Part shown: positions 61,885 through 64,000 of the stretch, in pieces | Numbering within the stretch: the first letter of the stretch is position 1 | How the letters are laid out: each line of letters starts with the position of its first letter | DNA from: Silvimonas iriomotensis | GTDB taxonomy: Bacteria > Pseudomonadota > Gammaproteobacteria > Burkholderiales > Chitinibacteraceae | Direction of reading: 5' to 3' | Assembly (NCBI RefSeq): GCF_014645535.1 | Contig: NZ_BMLX01000004.1 | Coordinates: 237,913-301,912 of the forward strand | DNA length: 64,000 nucleotides | Translations under genes and position numbers: made by a program | The notes under the pieces: model-generated | Seen by the model: only the letters and a program-made list of their open reading frames with translations | Databases searched by the model: none | Told to the model about the DNA's origin: nothing

Positions 61885-62343
61885 TCAGCGTGGCGGGCGC
61901 TGATGATCGACCAAAGCGAGGATCGCTTTTGCCAGATTTTCATCCTTGACGGTATCGGCCAGCGCCTCAAATGCATCGCACGCGGCACCGTTCATCTTCA
62001 AGTCTTTGGCGCGTATGGGTTTTTGCTCGCGTAGCGCTGCTTGCACCCTGGGCAGGATTGCGGTAGCTTCCCACCCAGCCCGTGCCAGCACATCGCGCAA
62101 TTCCGGCGCGGCATAACGTATGCGTGTTGCTGCCGCCGCGCTGGTCACACCCAGTATCAACGCCCCGTCTGCCCATGCTGCGCCCACGCAGGCCCGCGCC
62201 ACCTCAGGTGGCAATGCCGCCTGCAAGGTTTTGAGCATCCGGTTATATTCGCCCACGCGGGCCGCGGCGTCTTTCAGCACCCGGTGCTGACCGATGAAGC
62301 CGGAAACAGGGCCTTTTTTCATTTTTCTCGATTGCAAGGTCAT
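61885..62343 (-). CDS. DUF721 protein (DciA-like)
   Basis: A 152-aa DUF721 protein. The middle part, ALPPEVARACVGAAWADGALILGVTSAAAATRIRYAAPELRDVLARAG, is the family core (the KH-like DUF721 domain). DciA proteins load the replicative helicase DnaB in bacteria lacking DnaC, and this conserved place beside secA in Neisseriales fits. The C-terminal tail is about 50 residues and rather charged. An ATG at 62322 is an alternative start; the one at 62343 has GAAGG upstream. Divergent from the M23 peptidase gene, with only 16 bases between starts. Confidence 0.82.
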   Translation of the reverse strand: MTLQSRKMKKGPVSGFIGQHRVLKDAAARVGEYNRMLKTLQAALPPEVARACVGAAWADGALILGVTSAAAATRIRYAAPELRDVLARAGWEATAILPRVQAALREQKPIRAKDLKMNGAACDAFEALADTVKDENLAKAILALVDHQRPPR

Positions 62344-62345
62344 TC

Positions 62346-62351
62346 AGGGAG
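62346..62351 (+). promoter_or_regulatory. Ribosome binding site deciding a TTG start
   Basis: AGGGAG is eight bases before TTG at 62360, the start that gives an N-terminus NIILIS shared with Neisseriales relatives, as I recall. Confidence 0.55.
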
Positions 62352-62359
62352 CCTTCGCC

Positions 62360-63259
62360 TTGAATATTATTCTCATTTCAAATCGTTACTCCAGCGCCTT
62401 GCACCTGGGTACTGGCCCGATGGTGGCGCTGGCTGCCTCGCTGGCGCTGCTGGCCGGCGGCATGGGCCTGGCGGTCGGCATGTCGCTGTCGGGTAGCTCG
62501 CCCAAGCAGTTGTGGCCGCTGATCAAGCCAGTGCGTCAGGCAGAACTGGACGCCATGGCCGTGCGCCTGGGTGAACTGCAGGCGCGGCTGATCCGGCTTG
62601 ACGGCCTGGCGCAGCAAGTGGGCACCAAGGCCGGTATCGACGTCAAACCGTTTGCCGCAACGGCACCCGTGCCACGCGGCGGCATGGAGGCCCACGGCCA
62701 CGCCATGTCGGCCGCTGAACTCCTGCAGCAACTGGGCTCTACCGAAGCCGGCATCGGCAATATGTATGATCAGTTCAGCCTGGCCGAGAACATTCTCTTG
62801 CGTCCGGCCGGTACTGCATTGCCCACGCTGGCGCCGCTGACCAGCGGTTTGCAGTCGTCCAGTTTTGGCTGGCGCATCGACCCCTTCAACGGCCATCAGG
62901 CGTTTCATGAAGGGCTCGATTTCGTCGGCGCCGTGGGCACGCCCATCAAGGCGGCCGGCGCAGGCACGGTGGTCTATGCGGGCTTTCACCCCCAATATGG
63001 TAATATGGTCGAGATTGACCACGGCAATAATCTGACCAGCCGTTACGCACACGCCAGCAAGCTTCTGGTGAAAGTGGGTGACCATGTCGAGGCCGGTCAG
63101 GTGATCTCTGAAATCGGCAGTACCGGCCGTTCTACCGGCCCGCATCTGCATTTCGAGATCCGGTATCGCGGCGTGGCGCAGAACCCCTTGCGGTTCCTGG
63201 CGCAGAACACGCAGAACAACGTGGGGACCGTGGCCAGTACTGAAGGTCCGCATGATTGA
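62360..63259 (+). CDS. M23-family metallopeptidase (LytM-type), membrane-anchored
   Basis: A 300-aa peptidoglycan endopeptidase-like protein. An uncleaved TM segment (about residues 21-43, MVALAASLALLAGGMGLAVGMSL) leaves the bulk in the periplasm. A coiled region comes next, then the M23 domain: SSFGWRIDPFNG, HEGLDF with the zinc His and Asp, GNMVEIDHGNNLTSRYAH, and the H-x-H motif HLHFEIRYRG. Start: TTG at 62360 has a good ribosome site; the ATG at 62294 would extend it across the DUF721 start. It lies ahead of secA in the same direction, 308 bp apart. Cleaves peptidoglycan cross-links or activates amidases, by family. Confidence 0.88.
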   Translation: MNIILISNRYSSALHLGTGPMVALAASLALLAGGMGLAVGMSLSGSSPKQLWPLIKPVRQAELDAMAVRLGELQARLIRLDGLAQQVGTKAGIDVKPFAATAPVPRGGMEAHGHAMSAAELLQQLGSTEAGIGNMYDQFSLAENILLRPAGTALPTLAPLTSGLQSSSFGWRIDPFNGHQAFHEGLDFVGAVGTPIKAAGAGTVVYAGFHPQYGNMVEIDHGNNLTSRYAHASKLLVKVGDHVEAGQVISEIGSTGRSTGPHLHFEIRYRGVAQNPLRFLAQNTQNNVGTVASTEGPHD

Positions 63260-63567
63260 TCACGACGTCATGCCAGTATCACAAGGTGTGGCAATGATGT
63301 AACTGAATTGCGCTCTGCACTGGAAAAAGTGCCTTTTGGCCTTATCTTGTGCACACGCGTGATGTATCGGTGCGATACTCACGCACGGTTTTCACAACGG
63401 CGGCCAGGGAAACCTGCCCGCCGTTCTCGTAGTACCACTGACGAATCTGGCCGGGCGCACGTGGCCCGGCACGCGGCGGGTGCTGAAGTTTCAACAGGCT
63501 GGTGGCCATGATCGACCCCGGCATAACAAGATTAAGCCCTTCGCGGCAAAACATCCGGTAACAGGAA
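63260..63567 (+). promoter_or_regulatory. secA leader: Intergenic / secA leader region with hairpins
   Basis: About 308 bases with no credible gene. It contains a 13-bp stem (one C-C mismatch) with a GAAA tetraloop at 63396-63425, a second hairpin GCCGGGC/GCCCGGC at 63450-63470, and a 17-codon reading frame at 63508-63561 ending 6 bases before the secA ATG. No arrest motif of SecM type is present. If transcription starts upstream of 63396 the leader is structured. Confidence 0.4.
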
Positions 63568-64000
63568 ATGATCTCCAATCTGCTCAAGAAAGTGTTCGGT
63601 AGCCGTAACGACCGCCTGCTCAAGCAATACCGTGGCGTTGTAACAAAAATCAACGCGCTTGAACCCGCCATGCAGGCACTGTCTGATGAGCAACTGCGGG
63701 CCAAGACAGAGGAGTTCCGCGAGCGCGTAGCCAAGGGCGAAGCGCTGGATGACATCCTGCCCGAAGCCTTTGCCGTATGCCGTGAAGGCGGCAAGCGCGC
63801 GCTGGGCATGCGCCACTTCGACGTGCAGCTCATCGGCGGTATCACCCTGCATCAGGGCAAGATTTCTGAAATGCGTACCGGTGAAGGCAAGACGCTGGTC
63901 GCCACCTTGCCGGCGTACCTCAACGCCCTGTCTGGCAGCGGCGTGCACGTGGTGACGGTGAATGATTACCTCGCCCAGCGCGATGCCGGCATCATGAGCA
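63568..64000 (+). CDS. secA: Preprotein translocase ATPase SecA, N-terminal part
   Basis: Partial: the window ends after 144 codons of about 900. The start [25 protein letters not shown] is typical of SecA. The Walker A nucleotide site [20 protein letters not shown] is at about residues 101-120, followed by [15 protein letters not shown], both in NBD1. SecA drives Sec-dependent secretion through SecYEG. A weak ribosome site (AGGAA) sits close to the ATG. Downstream domains are outside the window. Confidence 0.97.
   Translation, partial: MISNLLKKVFGSRNDRLLKQYRGVVTKINALEPAMQALSDEQLRAKTEEFRERVAKGEALDDILPEAFAVCREGGKRALGMRHFDVQLIGGITLHQGKISEMRTGEGKTLVATLPAYLNALSGSGVHVVTVNDYLAQRDAGIMS

Noticed and set aside
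63508-63561. SecM-type arrest peptide before secA
   Set aside because: Only 17 codons, no signal sequence and no known arrest motif; kept only as a possible leader frame.
63342-63845. Minus-strand frame overlapping secA
   Set aside because: Antisense to the conserved SecA N-terminus and without homology.

Overview
The window looks like chromosome of a GC-rich betaproteobacterium of the Neisseriales, in the Chromobacteriaceae/Chitinibacteraceae range. This is inferred from the order DUF721/DciA - M23 peptidase - secA at the right edge, a Chromobacterium-type phenylalanine hydroxylase with its dehydratase, AruF/AruG-type arginine succinyltransferases, and generally proteobacterial housekeeping genes. 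No rRNA, tRNA, phage, insertion sequence or CRISPR array was recognised. Genes are densely packed on both strands.

Left third (1-24.2 kb): DNA polymerase IV, an orphan HPt-like protein, a YbdK-type ligase and a CPA2 antiporter. Next comes a GlrK-lipoprotein-GlrR (QseE-QseG-QseF) two-component operon, directly followed by a textbook sigma-54 promoter with upstream palindromes that drives a 48-residue secreted peptide. Then follow a phosphopantetheinyl transferase and a GNAT protein, serA, an 8.7-kb cyclic beta-1,2-glucan synthase gene, the phenylalanine hydroxylase operon with a divergent Lrp regulator, and a DUF885 peptidase.

Middle (24.2-37.1 kb): a D-2-hydroxyglutarate dehydrogenase-like flavo/iron-sulfur protein, a 1.27-kb gene-free repeat island, and an arginine-succinyltransferase-type operon (aruC-aruF-aruG-DUF1338). 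A second repeat patch, an ArgR-like AraC regulator, an Lrp regulator, an orphan membrane protein and a LysR regulator follow. Two related palindromic repeats lie in opposite orientation on either side of the aru operon.

Ureide-type operon (37.1-44.3 kb): on the minus strand, cysteine hydrolase, DUF2877, FdrA, DUF1116, carbamate kinase, a free-standing AtzF C-terminal-like domain and an NCS1 permease. It reads as a pathway that imports a urea-like or amide-rich compound, transfers a carbamoyl group to phosphate and makes ATP. None of the usual allantoin genes are present, so the substrate is open. This is the strongest candidate for an undescribed system, together with the sigma-54 peptide module.

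Right third (44.5-64 kb): DUF1993, 3-methyladenine glycosylase, periplasmic purine nucleoside permease, an SDR-like protein, a TauD-type dioxygenase, a complete Csu-type archaic chaperone-usher pilus operon (three SCPU subunits, chaperone, usher, tip protein), a Sel1-repeat protein, a methyl-accepting chemotaxis protein, a FemAB-like GNAT protein, a redoxin, UppP and a GNAT protein. A candidate small RNA, DciA-like DUF721, an M23 peptidase and the 5' part of secA with a structured leader close the window.
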